Assembly: GCA_011799875.1 (NCBI GenBank)
Contig: CM022303.1
Span: 430,438,376-430,502,375, forward strand
Direction: 5' to 3'
From: Thinopyrum elongatum
Lineage: Eukaryota; Streptophyta; Magnoliopsida; Poales; Poaceae
Length of the DNA: 64,000 nt
Shown here piece by piece: positions 12,501-26,114 of this stretch. Position numbers and translations under genes: made by a program. Under the pieces are notes generated by a model. The model worked only from the letters and a program-made list of their open reading frames with translations, did not search any database and was not told the origin of the DNA. Position 1 is the stretch's first letter. Each line of letters starts with the position of its first letter.

Positions 12501-15500
12501 TACATGCAACGGCTAAGCATAACGGTTTGAAAAATCTTATTTGTGTACTTGTGTGCGAGTTAATTCCATGTGCAATAAATTCGAAGGAATTTTCAAACAT
12601 ATTGGTCTCACGGCATGGACACATGCATGGAGAGCCATGGCATTTTAATTCCAAAAAATTAAAAAATGATCAGAAAAACATGAAACCTTGCTTGATGTAA
12701 TGTCATGCCACCAAGATCATGTGGTAAAAAAATTGGCCTGTTTGACGAAAGTTTGGACACATACCCCTCACAAACCAGAGCAACTCACTAGAAGGCTCGT
12801 GGTTCCGAGAGGGAACAATGCATGTTTGATGATGAACAGGAGATAGCTTCCTCTTATGGACTTCAATTTTTTTCTACGTGTAACGTGCACTAATACAACT
12901 GTCATGTGAAAATTTGCAGAATTTTAGGGGTCATTTGACCTTTTGAAGACAGTTAAGTGATTTTCTAGCCATTTAATGACCGTAATTCAAATTTGAACTA
13001 CATCTACATGCAACGGCTAACCATAATGGTTTGAAAAATCATATTTGTGTAATTGTGTGCGAGCTAAGTCCATGTGCAGTAAATTAGAAGGAATTTTCAA
13101 ACATATTGGTCTCACGGCATGGAAACATGCATGGAGTGCCATGGCATTTTAATTCCAAAAAATGAAAAAATGATCAGAAAAACAAGAAACCTTGCTTGAT
13201 GTAATGTCATGCCACCAAGATGATGTGGTAAAAAAATTGGCCTGTTTGACGAAAGTTTGGACACACACCCCTCACAAACCGGAGCAACTCAGTAGAAGGC
13301 TCGTGGTTCCTAGAGGGAACAAAGCATGTTCGATGACGAACGGGAGATAGCTTCCTCTTACGAACATCAATTTTTTTCTATGTGTAACGTGCACTAATAC
13401 AACTGTCATGTAAAAATTTGGAAAATTTCAGGGGTCATTTGACCTTTTGAAGACATTTAAGTGATTTTCTAGCCATTTAATGACCGTAATTCAAATTTGA
13501 ACTACATCTACATGTAACGGCTAACCATACCGGTTTGAAAAATCATATTTGTGTACTTGTGTGCGAGTTAATTCCATGTGCAGTAAATTAGAAGGAATTT
13601 TCAAACATATTGGTCTCACGGCATGGACGCATGCATGGAGTGCCATGGCATTTTAATTCTAAAATATTAAAAAATGATCAGAAAAACATGAAACCTTGCT
13701 TGATGTAATGTCATGCCACCAAGATGATGGGGTAAAAAAATTGGCCTCTTTGATGAAAGTTTGGACACACAGCCCTCACAAACCGGAGCAACTCACTAGA
13801 AGGCTCGTGGTTCCGAGAGGGAACAATGCATGTTTGATGACGAACGGGAGATAGCTTCCTCTTACGGCCTTCAATTTTTTCTACGTGTAACGTGCACTAA
13901 TACAACTGTCATGTGAAAATTTGGAAAATTTCAGGGGTCATCAGACCTTTTGAAGACATTTAAGTTATTTTCTAGCCATTTAATGACCGTAATTCAAATT
14001 TGAACTACATATACATGCAACGGCTAACCATAACGGTTTGAAAAATCATATTTGTGTGCGAGTTAATTCCATGTGCAGTAAATTAGAAGGAATTTTCAAA
14101 CATATTGGCCTCATGGCATGGACACATGCATGGAGTGCCATGGCATTTTAATTCCAAAAAATTAAAAAATGATATCAAAAACATGAAATCTTGCTTGATG
14201 TAATATCATGCCACCAAGATGATGTGGTAAAAAAGTTGGCCTGTTTGACGAAAGTTTGGACACACACACCTCACAAACCGGAGCAACTCACTAGAAGGCT
14301 CGTGGTTCCTAGAGGGAATAATGCATGTTTGATGACGAACGGGAGATAGCTTCCTCATACGAACTTCAATTTTTTTCTACGTGTAACATGCACTAATACA
14401 ACTGTCATGTGAAAATTTGGAAAATTTCAAGGGTCATTTGACCTTTTGAAGACATTTAAGTGATTTTCTAGCCATTTAATTACTGTAATTCAAATTTGAA
14501 CTACATCTACATGCAACGGCTAACCATAACGGTTTGAAAAATCATATTTGTGTACTTGTGTGCGAGTTAATTCCATGTGCAGTAAATTAGAAGGAATTTT
14601 CAAACATATTGGTCTCACGGCATGGACACATGCATGGAGTGCATGGCATTTTAATTCCAAAAAATTAAAAAATGATCAGAAAAACATGAAACCTTGCTTG
14701 ATGTAATGTCATGCCACCAAGATGATGTGGTAAAAAAGTTGGCCTGTTTGATGAAAGTTTGGACGCAAAGCCCTCACAAACCGGAGCAACTCACTAGAAG
14801 GCTCGTGGTTCCGAGAGGGAACAATGCATGTTTGATGATGAACGGGACATAGCTTCCTCTTACGGCCTTAAATTTTTTTTCTACGTGTAACATGCACTAA
14901 TACAACAGTCATGTGAAAATTTGGAAAATTTCAGGGGCCATTTGACCTTTTGAAGACATTTAAGTGATTTTCTAGCCATTTAATGACCGTAATTCAAATT
15001 TCAACTACATCTACATGCAACGGCTAACCATAACGGTTTTAAAAATCATATTTGTGTGCGAGTTAATTCCATGTGCACTAAATTAGAAGGAATTTTCAAA
15101 CATATTGGTCTCACGACATGGACACATGCATGGAGTGCCATGGCATTTTAATTCCAAAAAATTAAAAAATGATCAGAAAAACATGAAACCTTGCTTGATG
15201 TAATGTCATGCCACCAAGATGATGTGGTAAAAAAGTTGGCCTGTTTGACGAAAGTTTGGACACACACCCCTCACAAACCGAAGCAACTCACTAGAAGGCT
15301 CGTGGTTCCTAGAGGGAACAATGCATGTTTGATGACGAACGGGAGATAGCTTCCTCATACAAACTTCAATTTTTTTCTACGTGTAACATTACTAATACAA
15401 CTGTCATGTGAAAATTCGGAAAATTTCAAGGGTCATTTGTCCTTTTGAAGACATTTAAGTGATTTTCTAGCCTTTTAATTACTGTAATTCAAATGTGAAC

Positions 15501-16091
15501 TACATCTACATGCAACGGCTAACCATAACGGTTTGAAAAATCATATTTGTGTGCGAGTTAATTCCATGTGCAGTAAATTAGAAGGAAATTTCAAACTTAT
15601 TGGTCTCACGGCATGGACACATGCATGGAGTGCCATGGCATTTTAATTCCAAAAAATTAAAAAATGATCAGAAAAACATGAAACATTGCTTGATGTAATG
15701 CCATGCCACCAAGATGATGTGGTAAAAAAATTGGCCTGTTTGACGAAAGTTTGGACACACAACCCTCACAAACCGGAGCAACTCACTAGAAGGCTCGTGG
15801 TTCCGAGAGGGAACAATGCATGTTTGATGACGAACGGGAGATAGCTTCCTCTTACGGCCTTCAATTTTTTTCTGCGTGTAACGTGCACTAATACAACTGT
15901 CATGTGAAAATTTGGAAAATTTCAGGGGTCATTTGACCTTTTGAAGACATTTAAGTGATTTTCTAGCCATTTAATGACCGTAATTCAAATTTGAACTACA
16001 TCTACATGCAACGGCTAACCATAACGGTTTGAAAAATCATATTTGTGTGCGAGTTAATTCCATGTGCAGTAAATTAGAAGGAAATTTCAAA
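6555..16091 (+). repeat. Monomeric satellite without clear higher-order repeat
   Basis: Nineteen monomers start at 6555, 7059, 7564, 8068, 8571, 9074, 9578, 10082, 10584, 11086, 11590, 12094, 12598, 13102, 13606, 14101, 14605, 15101 and 15596. Variant marks (ttccgag, ttcctag or ttccaag; cttacggcc or catacgaac) alternate without a stable multi-monomer period that I could see. The monomers at 9578 and 12094 already carry the 'tttaaatttaaa' plus 'ctaagcat' marks that later define C monomers. Monomers at 10584 and 11086 carry 'ggagaac'/'ggagaaac' marks. This may be an older, less homogenised part of the array. Confidence 0.75.
13606..14100 (+). repeat. First short (495-bp) monomer with 8-bp deletion
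   Basis: Near 14050 the usual 'tttgtgtacttgtgtgcgag' is reduced to 'tttgtgtgcgag', a loss of 8 bp between ttgtg direct repeats. None of the 27 monomers before it has this deletion. Seventeen of the 44 complete monomers from here to 35632 do: those at 13606, 14605, 15101, 15596, 16596, 17596, 18597, 19093, 22610, 23612, 24108, 26115, 27617, 28617, 30119, 31119 and 32621. Confidence 0.88.
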
Positions 16092-19000
16092 CATATTGGT
16101 CTCACGGCATGGACACATGCATGGAGTGCCATGGCATTTTAATTCCAAAAAATAAAAAAATGATCAGAAAAACATGAAACCTTGCTTGATGTAATGTCAT
16201 GCCACCAAGATGATGTGGTAAAAAAGTTGGCCTGTTTGACGAAAGTTTGGACACACACCCCTCACAAACCGGAGCAACTCACTAGAAGGCTCGTTGTTCC
16301 TAGAGGGAACAATGCCTGTTTGATGACGAACGGGAGATAGCTTCCTCATACGAACTTTAATTATTTTCTACGTGTAACATGCACTAATACAACTGTCATG
16401 TGAAAATTTGGAAAATTTCAAGGGTCATTTGACCTTTTGAAGACATTTAAGTGATTTTCTAGCCATTTAATTACTGTAATTCAAATTTGAACTACATCTA
16501 CATGCAACGGCTAACCATAACGGTTTGAAAAATCATATTTGTGTACTTGTGTGCGAGTTAATTCCATGTGCAGTAAATTAGAAGGAATTTTCAAACATAT
16601 TGGTCTCACGGCATGGACACATGCATGGAGTGCCATGGCATTTTAATTCCAAAAAATTAAAAAATTATTAGAAAAACATGAAACATTGCTTGATGTAATG
16701 TCATGCCACCAAGATGATGTGGTAAAAAAGTTGGCCTGTTTGACAAAAGTTTGGACGCAAAGCCGTCACAAACCGGAGCAACTCACTAGAAGGCTCGTGG
16801 TTCCAAGAGGGAACAATGCAAGTTTGATGACGAATGGGAGATAGCTTCCTCTTACGGCCTTCAATTTTTTTCTATGTGTAACGTGCACTAATACAACAGT
16901 CATGTGATAATTTGGAAAATTTCAGGGGTCATTTGACCTTTTGAAGACATTTAAGTGATTTTCTAGCCATTTAATGACCGTAATTCAAATTTGAACTACA
17001 TCTACATGCAACGGCTAACCATAACGGTTTGAAAAATCATATTTGTGTGCGAGTTAATTCCATGTGCAGTAAATTAGAAGGAATTTTCAAACATATTGGT
17101 CTCACGGCATGGACACATGCATGGAGTGCCATGGCATTTTAATTCCAAAAAATTAAAAAATGATCAGAAAAACACGAAACCTTGCTTGATGTAATGTCAT
17201 GCCACCAAGATGATGTGGTAAAAAAGTTGGCCTGTTTGACGAAAGTTTGGACACACACCCCACACAAACCGGAGCAACTCACTAGAAGGCTCGTTGTTCC
17301 TAGAGGGAACAATGCCTGTTTGATGACGAACGGGAGATAGCTTCCTCATACGAACTTTAATTATTTTCTACGTGTAACATGCACTAATACAACTGTCATG
17401 TGAAAATTTGGAAAATTTCAAGGGTCATTTGACCTTTTGAAGACATTTAAGTGATTTTCTAGACATTTAATTACTGTAATTCAAATTTGAACTACATCTA
17501 CATGCAACGGCTAACCATAACGGTTTGAAAAATCGTATTTGTGTACTTGTGTGCGAGTTAATTAAATGTGCAGTAAATTAGAAGGAATTTTCAAACATAT
17601 TGGTCTCACGGCATGGACACATGCATGGAGTGCCATGGCATTTTAATTCCAAAAAATTAAAAAATTATTAGAAAAACATGAAACATTGCTTGATGTAATG
17701 TCATGCCACCAAGATGATGTGGTAAAAAAGTTGGCCTGTTTGACAAAAGTTTGGACGCAAAGCCCTCACAAACCGGAGCAACTCACTAGAAGGCTCGTGG
17801 TTCCAAGAGGGAACATTGCATGTTTGATGACGAATGGGAGATAGCTTCCTCTTACGGCCTTCAATTTTTTTCTATGTGTAACGTGCACTAATACAATAGT
17901 CATGTGATAATTTGGAAAATTTCAGGGGTCATTTGACCTTTTGAAGACATTTAAGTGATTTTCTAGCCATTTAATGACCGTAATTCAAATTTGAACTACA
18001 TCTACATGCAACGGCTAACCATAACGGTTTGAAAAATCATATTTGCGTGCGAGTTAATTCCATGTGCAGTAAATTAGAAGGAATTTTCAAAGATATTGGT
18101 CTCACGGCATGGACACATGCATGGAGTGCCATGGTATTTTAATTCCAAAAAATAAAAAAATGATCAGGAAAACATGAAACCTTGCTTGATGTAATGTCAT
18201 GCCACCAAGATGATGTGGTAAAAAAGTTGGCCTGTTTGACGAAAGTTTGGACACACACCCCTCACAAACCGGAGCAACTCACTAGAAGGCTCGTTTATCC
18301 TAGAGGGAACAATGCCTGTTTGATGACGAACGGGAGATAGCTTCCTCATATGAACTTTAATTATTTTCTACGTGTAACATGCACTAATACAACTGTCATG
18401 TGAAAATTTGGAAAATTTCAAGGGTCATTTGACCTTTTGAACACATTTAAGTGATTTTCTAGCGATTTAATTACTGTAATTCAAATTTGAACTACATCTA
18501 CATGCAACGGCTAACCATAACGGTTTGAAAAAATCATATTTGTGTACTTGTGTGCGAGTTAATTCCATGTGTAGTAAATTAGAAGGAATTTTCAAACATA
18601 TTGGTCTCACGGCATGGACACATGCATGGAGTGCCATGGCATTTTAATTGCAAAAAATTAAAAAATTATTAGAAAAACATGAAACATTGCTTGATGTAAT
18701 GTCATGCCACCAAGATGATGTGGTAAAAAAGTTGGCCTGTTTGACAAAAGTTTGGACGCAAAGCCCTCACAAACCGGAGCAACTCACTAGAAGGCTCGTG
18801 TTTCCAAGAGGGAACAATGCATGTTTGATGACGAATGGGAGATAGCTTCCTCTTACGGCCTTCAATTTTTTTCTATGTGTAACGTGCACTAATACAACAG
18901 TCATGTGATAATTTGGAAAATTTCAGGGGTCATTTGACCTTTTGAAGACATTTAAGTGATTTTCTAGCCATTTAATGACCGTAATTCAAATTTGAACTAC

Positions 19001-19092
19001 ATCTACATGCAACGGATAACCATAACGGTTTGAAAAATCATATTTGTGTGCGAGTTAATTCCATGTGCAGTAAATTAGAAGGAATTTTCAAA
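16092..19092 (+). repeat. Dimeric higher-order repeat (A-B), three copies of ~1.0 kb
   Basis: Copies start at 16092, 17092 and 18092, with lengths 1000, 1000 and 1001 bp. A is a long monomer (504-505 bp) with 'cctagaggg', 'aatgcctgtttg', 'catacgaactttaatt' and 'aattactg'; 18092 has 'catatgaac' in place of 'catacgaac'. B is a short monomer (496 bp) with 'attattag', 'gaaacattgc', 'gacaaaagtttgg', 'gacgcaaagcc' and 'tctatgtgtaacg'. The third A copy has 'gtttatcctag' in place of 'gttgttcctag'. Dimers of the same type recur at 22106-24107. Confidence 0.88.
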
Positions 19093-20595
19093 CATATTGG
19101 TCACACGGCATGGACACATGCATTGAGTGCCATGGCATTTTAATTCCAAAAAATTAAAATATGATCAGAAAAACATGAAACCTTGCTTGATGTAATGTCA
19201 TGCCACCAAGATGATGTGGTAAAAAAATTGGCTTGTTTGACGAAAGTTTGGACACACACCCCTCACAAACAGGAGCAACTCACTAGAAGGCTCGTGGTTC
19301 CGAGAGGGAACAATGTATGTTTGATGACGAATGGGAGATAGCTTCCTCTTACGGCCTTCAATTTTTTTCTACATGTAACGTAAACTAATACAACTGTCAT
19401 GTGAAAATTTGGAAAAATTTTGGTGTCATTTGACATTTTGAAGACATTTAAGTGATTTTCTACCCATTTAATGTATGTAATTTAAATTTAAACTACATCT
19501 ACATGCAACGGCTAAGCATAACGGTTTGAAAAATCATATTTGTGTGCGAGTTAATTCCATGTGCAGTAAATTAGAAGGAATTTTCAAACATATTGGTCTC
19601 ACGACATGGACACATGCATGGAGTGCCATGGCATTTTAATTCCAAAAAATTAAAAAATGATCAGAAAAACATGAAACCTTGCTTGATGTAATGTCATGCC
19701 ACCAAGATGATGTGGTAAAAAAGTTGGCCTGTTTGACGAAAGTTTGGACACACACACCTCACAAACCGAAGCAACTCACTAGAAGGCTCGTGGTTCCTAG
19801 AGGGAACAATGCATGTTTGATGACGAACGGGAGATAGCTTCCTCATACAAACTTTAATTTTTTTCTACGTGTAACATGCACTAATACAACTGTCATGTGA
19901 AAATTCGGAAAATTTCAAGGGTTATTTGACCTTTTGAAGACATTTAAGTGATTTTCTAGCCTTTTAATTACTGTAATTCAAATTTGAACTACATCTACAT
20001 GCAACGGCTAACCATAACGGTTTGAAAAATCATAATTGTGTCCTTGTGTGCGAGTTAATTCCATGTGCAGTAAATTAGAAGGAATTTTCAAACATACTGG
20101 TCTCACGGCATGGACACATGGATGGAGTGCCATGGCATTTTAATTCCAAAAAATTAAAAAATGATCAGAAAAACATGAAACCTTGCTTGATGTAATGCCA
20201 TGCCACCAAGATGATGTGGTAAAAAATTGGCCTCTTTGACGAAAGTTTGGACACACAGCCCTCACAAACCGGAGCAACTCACTAGAAGGCTCGTGGTTCC
20301 AAGAGGGAACAATGCATGTTTGATGACGAACGGGAGATAACTTCCTCTTGCGGCCTTCAATTTTTTTCTGCGTGTAACGTGCACTAATACAACTGTCATG
20401 TGAAAATTTGGAAAATTTCTTGGGTCATTTGAGCATTTAAAGACATTTAAGTGATTTTCTAGCCATTTAATGACCGTAATTCAAATTTGAACTACATCTA
20501 CATGCAACGGCTAACCATAACGGTTTGAAAAATCATATTTGTGTACTTGTGTGCGAGTTAATTCCATGTGCAGTAAATTAGAAGGAATTTTCAAA
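17092..20595 (+). repeat. Seven-monomer block A-B-A-B-C-D-E', copy 1 (3504 bp)
   Basis: Monomers start at 17092 (504), 17596 (496), 18092 (505), 18597 (496), 19093 (496), 19589 (504) and 20093 (503). C has 'gcattgagtgcc', 'aaatatgatcag', 'acaggagcaac' and 'gtaaactaatac'. D has 'cacgacatgg', 'ccgaagcaac' and 'gggttatttgacc'. E' has 'catactgg', 'catggatggag', 'cacagccc' and 'ttcttgggtc'. The block matches 22106-25610 monomer for monomer, including rare marks such as 'ccccacacaaacc' and 'gtttatcctag'. Confidence 0.88.
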
Positions 20596-22105
20596 CATAT
20601 TGGTCTCACGGCATGGACACATGCATGGAGTGCCATGGCATTTTAATTCCAAAAAATTAAAAAATGATCAGAAAAACATGAAACCTTGCTTGATGTAATG
20701 TCATGCCACCAAGATGATGTGGTAAAAAAGTTGGCCTGTTTGACGAAAGTTTGGACACACACCCCTCACAAACCGGAGCAACTCACTAGAAGGATCGTTT
20801 TTCCTAGAGGGAACAATGCCTGTTTGATGACGAACGGGAGATAGCTTCCTCATACGAACTTTAATTTTTTTCTACGTGTAACATGCACTAATACAACTGT
20901 CATGTGAAAATTTGGAAAATTTCAAGGGTCATTTGACCTTTTGAAGACATTTAAGTGATTTTCTAGCCATTTAATTACTGTAATTCAAATTTGAACTACA
21001 TCTACATGCAACGGCTAACCATAACGGTTTGAAAAATCATATTTGTGTACTTGTGTGCGAGTTAATTCCATGTGCAATAAATTCGAAGGAATTTTCAAAC
21101 ATATTGGTCTCACGGCATGGACACATGCATGGAGAGCCATGGCATTTTAATTCCAAAAAATTAAAAAATGATCAGAAAAACATGAAACCTTGCTTGATGT
21201 AATGTCATGCCACCAAGATGATGTGGTAAAAAAATTGGCCTGTTTGACGAAAGTTTGGACACACAGCCCTCACAAACCGGAGTAACTCACTAGAAGGCTC
21301 ATGGTTCCTAGAGGGAACAATGCATGTTTGATGACGAACGGGAGATAGCTTCCTCTTACGGCCTTCAATTTTTTTCTACGTGTAACGTGCACTAATACAA
21401 CTGTCATGTGAAAATTTGGAAAATTTTATGGGTCATTTGACCTTTTGAAGACATTTAAGTGATTTTCTAGCCATTTAATGACCGTAATTCAAATTTGAAC
21501 TACATCTACATGCAACGGCTATCCATAACGGTTTGAAAAATCATATTTGTGTACTTGTGTGCGACTTAATTCCATGTGAAGTAAATTAGAAGGAATTTTC
21601 AAACATATTGGTCTCACGGCATGGACACATGCATGGAGAGCCATGGCGTTTTAATTCCAAAAAATTAAAAAATGATCAGAAAAACATGAAACCTTGCTTG
21701 ATGTAATGTCATGCCACAAAGATGATGTGGTAAAAAAATTGGCCTGTTTGACGAAAGTTTGGACACACAACCCTCACAAACCGGAGAATTCACTAGAAGG
21801 CTCGTGGTTCCAAGAGGGAACAATGCATGTTTGATGACGAACGGGAGATAGCTTCCTCTTAAGGCCTTCAATTTTTTCTACGTGTAACATGCACTAAAAC
21901 AACTGTCATATGAAAATTTTGAAAATTTCAGGGGTCATTTAACCTTTTGAAGATATTTAAGTGATTTTCTAGCCATTTAATGACCGTAATTCAAATTTGA
22001 ACTAGATGTACATGCAACGGCTAACCGTAATGATTTGAAAAATCATATTTGTGTACTTGTGTGCGAATTAATTCCATGCGCAGTAAATTAGAAGGAATTC
22101 TCCAA
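20596..22105 (+). repeat. Three diverged long monomers between the two seven-monomer blocks
   Basis: Monomers start at 20596 (A-like, 'gtttttcctag'), 21100 (mixed type, 'agtaactcac' and 'catggttcctag') and 21604 ('ggagaattcac', 'catatgaaaattttg'). The first ends with a rare 'tgcaataaattcg' mark. 20596 and 21604 have close counterparts at 34124 and 34628; 21100 has none there. Confidence 0.8.
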
Positions 22106-25100
22106 CATATTGGTCTCACGGCATGGACACATGCATGGAGTGCCATGGCATTTTAATTCCAAAAAATTAAAAAATGATCAGAAAAACATGAAACCTTGCT
22201 TGATGTAATGTCATGCCACCAAGATGATGTGGTAAAAAAGTTGGCCTGTTTGACGAAAGTTTGGACACACACCCCACACAAACCGGAGCAACTCACTAGA
22301 AGGCTCGTTGTTCCTAGAGGGAACAATGCCTGTTTGATGACGAACGGGAGATAGCTTCCTCATACGAACTTTAATTATTTTCTACGTGTAACATGCACTA
22401 ATACAACTGTCATGTGAAAATTTGGAAAATTTCAAGGGTCATTTGACCTTTTGAAGACATTTAAGTGATTTTCTAGACATTTAATTACTGTAATTCAAAT
22501 TTGAACTACATCTACATGCAACGGCTAACCATAACGGTTTGAAAAATCGTATTTGTGTACTTGTGTGCGAGTTAATTAAATGTGCAGTAAATTAGAAGGA
22601 ATTTTCAAACATATTGGTCTCACGGCATGGACACATGCATGGAGTGCCATGGCATTTTAATTCCAAAAAATTAAAAAATTATTAGAAAAACATGAAACAT
22701 TGCTTGATGTAATGTCATGCCACCAAGATGATGTGGTAAAAAAGTTGGCCTGTTTGACAAAAGTTTGGACGCAAAGCCCTCACAAACCGGAGCAACTCAC
22801 TAGAAGGCTCGTGGTTACAAGAGGGAACATTGCATGTTTGATGACGAATGGGAGATAGCTTCCTCTTACGGCCTTCAATTTTTTTCTATGTGTAACGTGC
22901 ACTAATACAACAGTCATGTGATAATTTGGAAAATTTCAGGGGTCATTTGACCTTTTGAAGACATTTAAGTGATTTTCTAGCCATTTAATGACCGTAATTC
23001 AAATTTGAACTACATCTACATGCAACGGCTAACCATAACGGTTTGAAAAATCATATTTGCGTGCGAGTTAATTCCATGTGAAGTAAATTAGAAGGAATTT
23101 TCAAAGATATTGGTCTCACGGCATGGACACATGCATGGAGTGCCATGGTATTTTAATTCCAAAAAATAAAAAAATGATCAGGAAAACATGAAACCTTGCT
23201 TGATGTAATGTCATGCCACCAAGATGATGTGGTAAAAAAGTTGGCCTGTTTGACGAAAGTTTGGACACACACCCCTCACAAACCGGAGCAACTCACTAGA
23301 AGGCTCGTTTATCCTAGAGGGAACAATGCCTGTTTGATGACGAACGGGAGATAGCTTCCTCATACGAACTTTAATTATTTTCTACGTGTAACATGCACTA
23401 ATACAACTGTCATGTGAAAATTTGGAAAATTTCAAGGGTCATTTGACCTTTTGAACACATTTAAGTGATTTTCTAGCGATTTAATTACTGTAATTCAAAT
23501 TTGAACTACATCTACATGCAACGGCTAACCATAACGGTTTGAAAAAAATCATATTTGTGTACTTGTGTGCGAGTGAATTCCATGTGTAGTAAATTAGAAG
23601 GAATTTTCAAACATATTGGTCTCACGGCATGGACACATGCATGGAGTGCCATGGCATTTTAATTGCAAAAAATTATAAAATTATTAGAAAAACATGAAAC
23701 ATTGCTTGATGTAATGTCATGCCACCAAGATGATGTGGTAAAAAAGTTGGCCTGTTTGACAAAAGTTTGGACGCAAAGCCCTCACAAACCGGAGCAACTC
23801 ACTAGAAGGCTCGTGGTTCCAAGAGGGAACAATGCATGTTTGATGACGAATGGGAGATAGCTTCCTCTTACGGCCTTCAATTTTTTTCTATGTGTAACGT
23901 GCACTAATACAACAGTCATGTGATAATTTGGAAAATTTCAGGGGTCATTTGACCTTTTGAAGACATTTAAGTGATTTTCTAGCCATTTAATGACCGTAAT
24001 TCAAATTTGAACTACATCTACATGCAACGGATAACCATAACGGTTTGAAAAATCATATTTGTGTGCGAGTTAATTCCATGTGCAGTAAATTAGAAGGAAT
24101 TTTCAAAAATATTGGTCACACGGCATGGACACATGCATTGAGTGCCATGGCATTTTAATTCCAAAAAATTAAAATATGATCAGAAAAACATGAAACCTTG
24201 CTTGATGTAATGTCATGCCCCCAAGATGATGTGGTAAAAAAATTGGCTTGTTTGACGAAAGTTTGGACACACACCCCTCACAAACAGGAGCAACTCACTA
24301 GAAGGCTCGTGGTTCCGAGAGGGAACAATGTATGTTTGATGACGAATGGGAGATAGCTTCCTCTTACGGCCTTCAATTTTTTTCTACATGTAACGTAAAC
24401 TAATACAACTGTCATGTGAAAATTTGGAAAAATTTTGGTGTCATTTGACATTTTGAAGACATTTAAGTGATTTTCTACCCATTTAATGTATGTAATTTAA
24501 ATTTAAACTACATCTACATGCAACGGCTAAGCATAACGGTTTGAAAAATCATATTTGTGTGCGAGTTAATTCCATGTGCAGTAAATTAGAAGGAATTTTC
24601 AAACATATTGGTCTCACGACATGGACACATGCATGGAGTGCCATGGCATTTTAATTCCAAAAAATTAAAAAATGATCAGAAAAACATGAAACCTTGCTTG
24701 ATGTAATGTCATGCCACCAAGATGATGTGGTAAAAAAGTTGGCCTGTTTGACGAAAGTTTGGACACACACACCTCACAAACCGAAGCAACTCACTAGAAG
24801 GCTCGTGGTTCCTAGAGGGAACAATGCATGTTTGATGACGAACGGGAGATAGCTTCCTCATAAAAACTTTAATTTTTTTCTACGTGTAACATGCACTAAT
24901 ACAACAGTCATGTGAAAATTCGGAAAATTTCAAGGGTTATTTGACCTTTTGAAGACATTTAAGTGATTTTCTAGCCTTTTAATTACTGTAATTCAAATTT
25001 GAACTACATCTACATGCAACGGCTAACCATAACGGTTTGAAAAATCATATTTGTGTCCTTGTGTGCGAGTTAATTCCATGTGCAGTAAATTAGAAGGAAT

Positions 25101-25610
25101 TTTCAAACATACTGGTCTCACGGCATGGACACATGGATGGAGTGCCATGGCATTTTAATTCCAAAAAATTAAAAAATGATCAGAAAAACATGAAACCTTG
25201 CTTGATGTAATGCCATGCCACCAAGATGATGTGGTAAAAAATTGGCCTCTTTGACGAAAGTTTGGACACACAGCCCTCACAAACCGGAGCAACTCACTAG
25301 AAGGCTCGTGGTTCCAAGAGGGAACAATGCATGTTTGATGACGAACGGGAGATAACTTCCTCTTGCGGCCTTCAATTTTTTTCTGCGTGTAACGTGCACT
25401 AATACAACTGTCATGTGAAAATTTGGAAAATTTCTTGGGTCATTTGACCATTTAAAGACATTTAAGTGATTTTCTAGCCATTTAATGACCGTAATTCAAA
25501 TTTGAACTACATCTACATGCAACGGCTAACCATAACGGTTTGAAAAATCATATTTGTGTACTTGTGTGCGAGTTAATTCCATCTGCAGTAAATTAGAAGG
25601 AATTTTCAAA
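22106..25610 (+). repeat. Seven-monomer block A-B-A-B-C-D-E', copy 2 (3505 bp)
   Basis: Monomers start at 22106 (504), 22610 (496), 23106 (506), 23612 (496), 24108 (496), 24604 (504) and 25108 (503). Order and lengths match 17092-20595, except for a 1-bp longer A-run in the third unit. Shared rare marks include 'gagttaattaaatgtg', 'gggaacattgcatg', 'gtttatcctag' and 'aacggataacc'. The offset is about 5014 bp. This is a recent segmental copy inside the array. Confidence 0.9.
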
Positions 25611-26114
25611 CATATTGGTCTCACGACATGGACACATGCATGGAGTGCCATGGCATTTTAATTCCAAAAAATTAAAAAATGATCAGAAAAACATGAAACC
25701 TTGCTTGATGTAATGTCATGCCACCAAGATGATGTGGTAAAGAAGTTGGCCTGTTTGACGAAAGTTTGGACACACACCCCTCACAAACGGAAGCAGCTCA
25801 CTAGAAGGCTCGTGGTTCCTAGAGGGAATAATGCATGTTTGATGATGAACGGGAGATAGCTTCCTCATACAAACTTCAATTTTTTTCTACGTGTAACATG
25901 CACTAATACAACTGTCATGTGAAAATTCGGAAAATTTCAAGGGTCATTTGACCTTTTGAACACATTTAAGTGATTTTCTAGCCTTTTATTTACTGTAATT
26001 CAAATTTGAACTACATCTACATGCAACGGCTAACCATAACGGTTTGAAAAATCATATTTGTGTACTTGTGTGCGAGTTAATTCCATGTGCAGTAAATTAG
26101 AAGGAATTTTCAAA
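25611..26114 (+). repeat. Single D-like monomer between block and pentamers
   Basis: The 504-bp monomer has the D marks 'cacgacatgg' and 'ttcggaaaatttc'. Private changes include 'ggaagcagctcac', 'aaagaagttgg' and 'gaacacattt'. The same 'cagctcac' mark recurs in the error-rich copy near 39480, which helps align that stretch to here. Confidence 0.8.
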
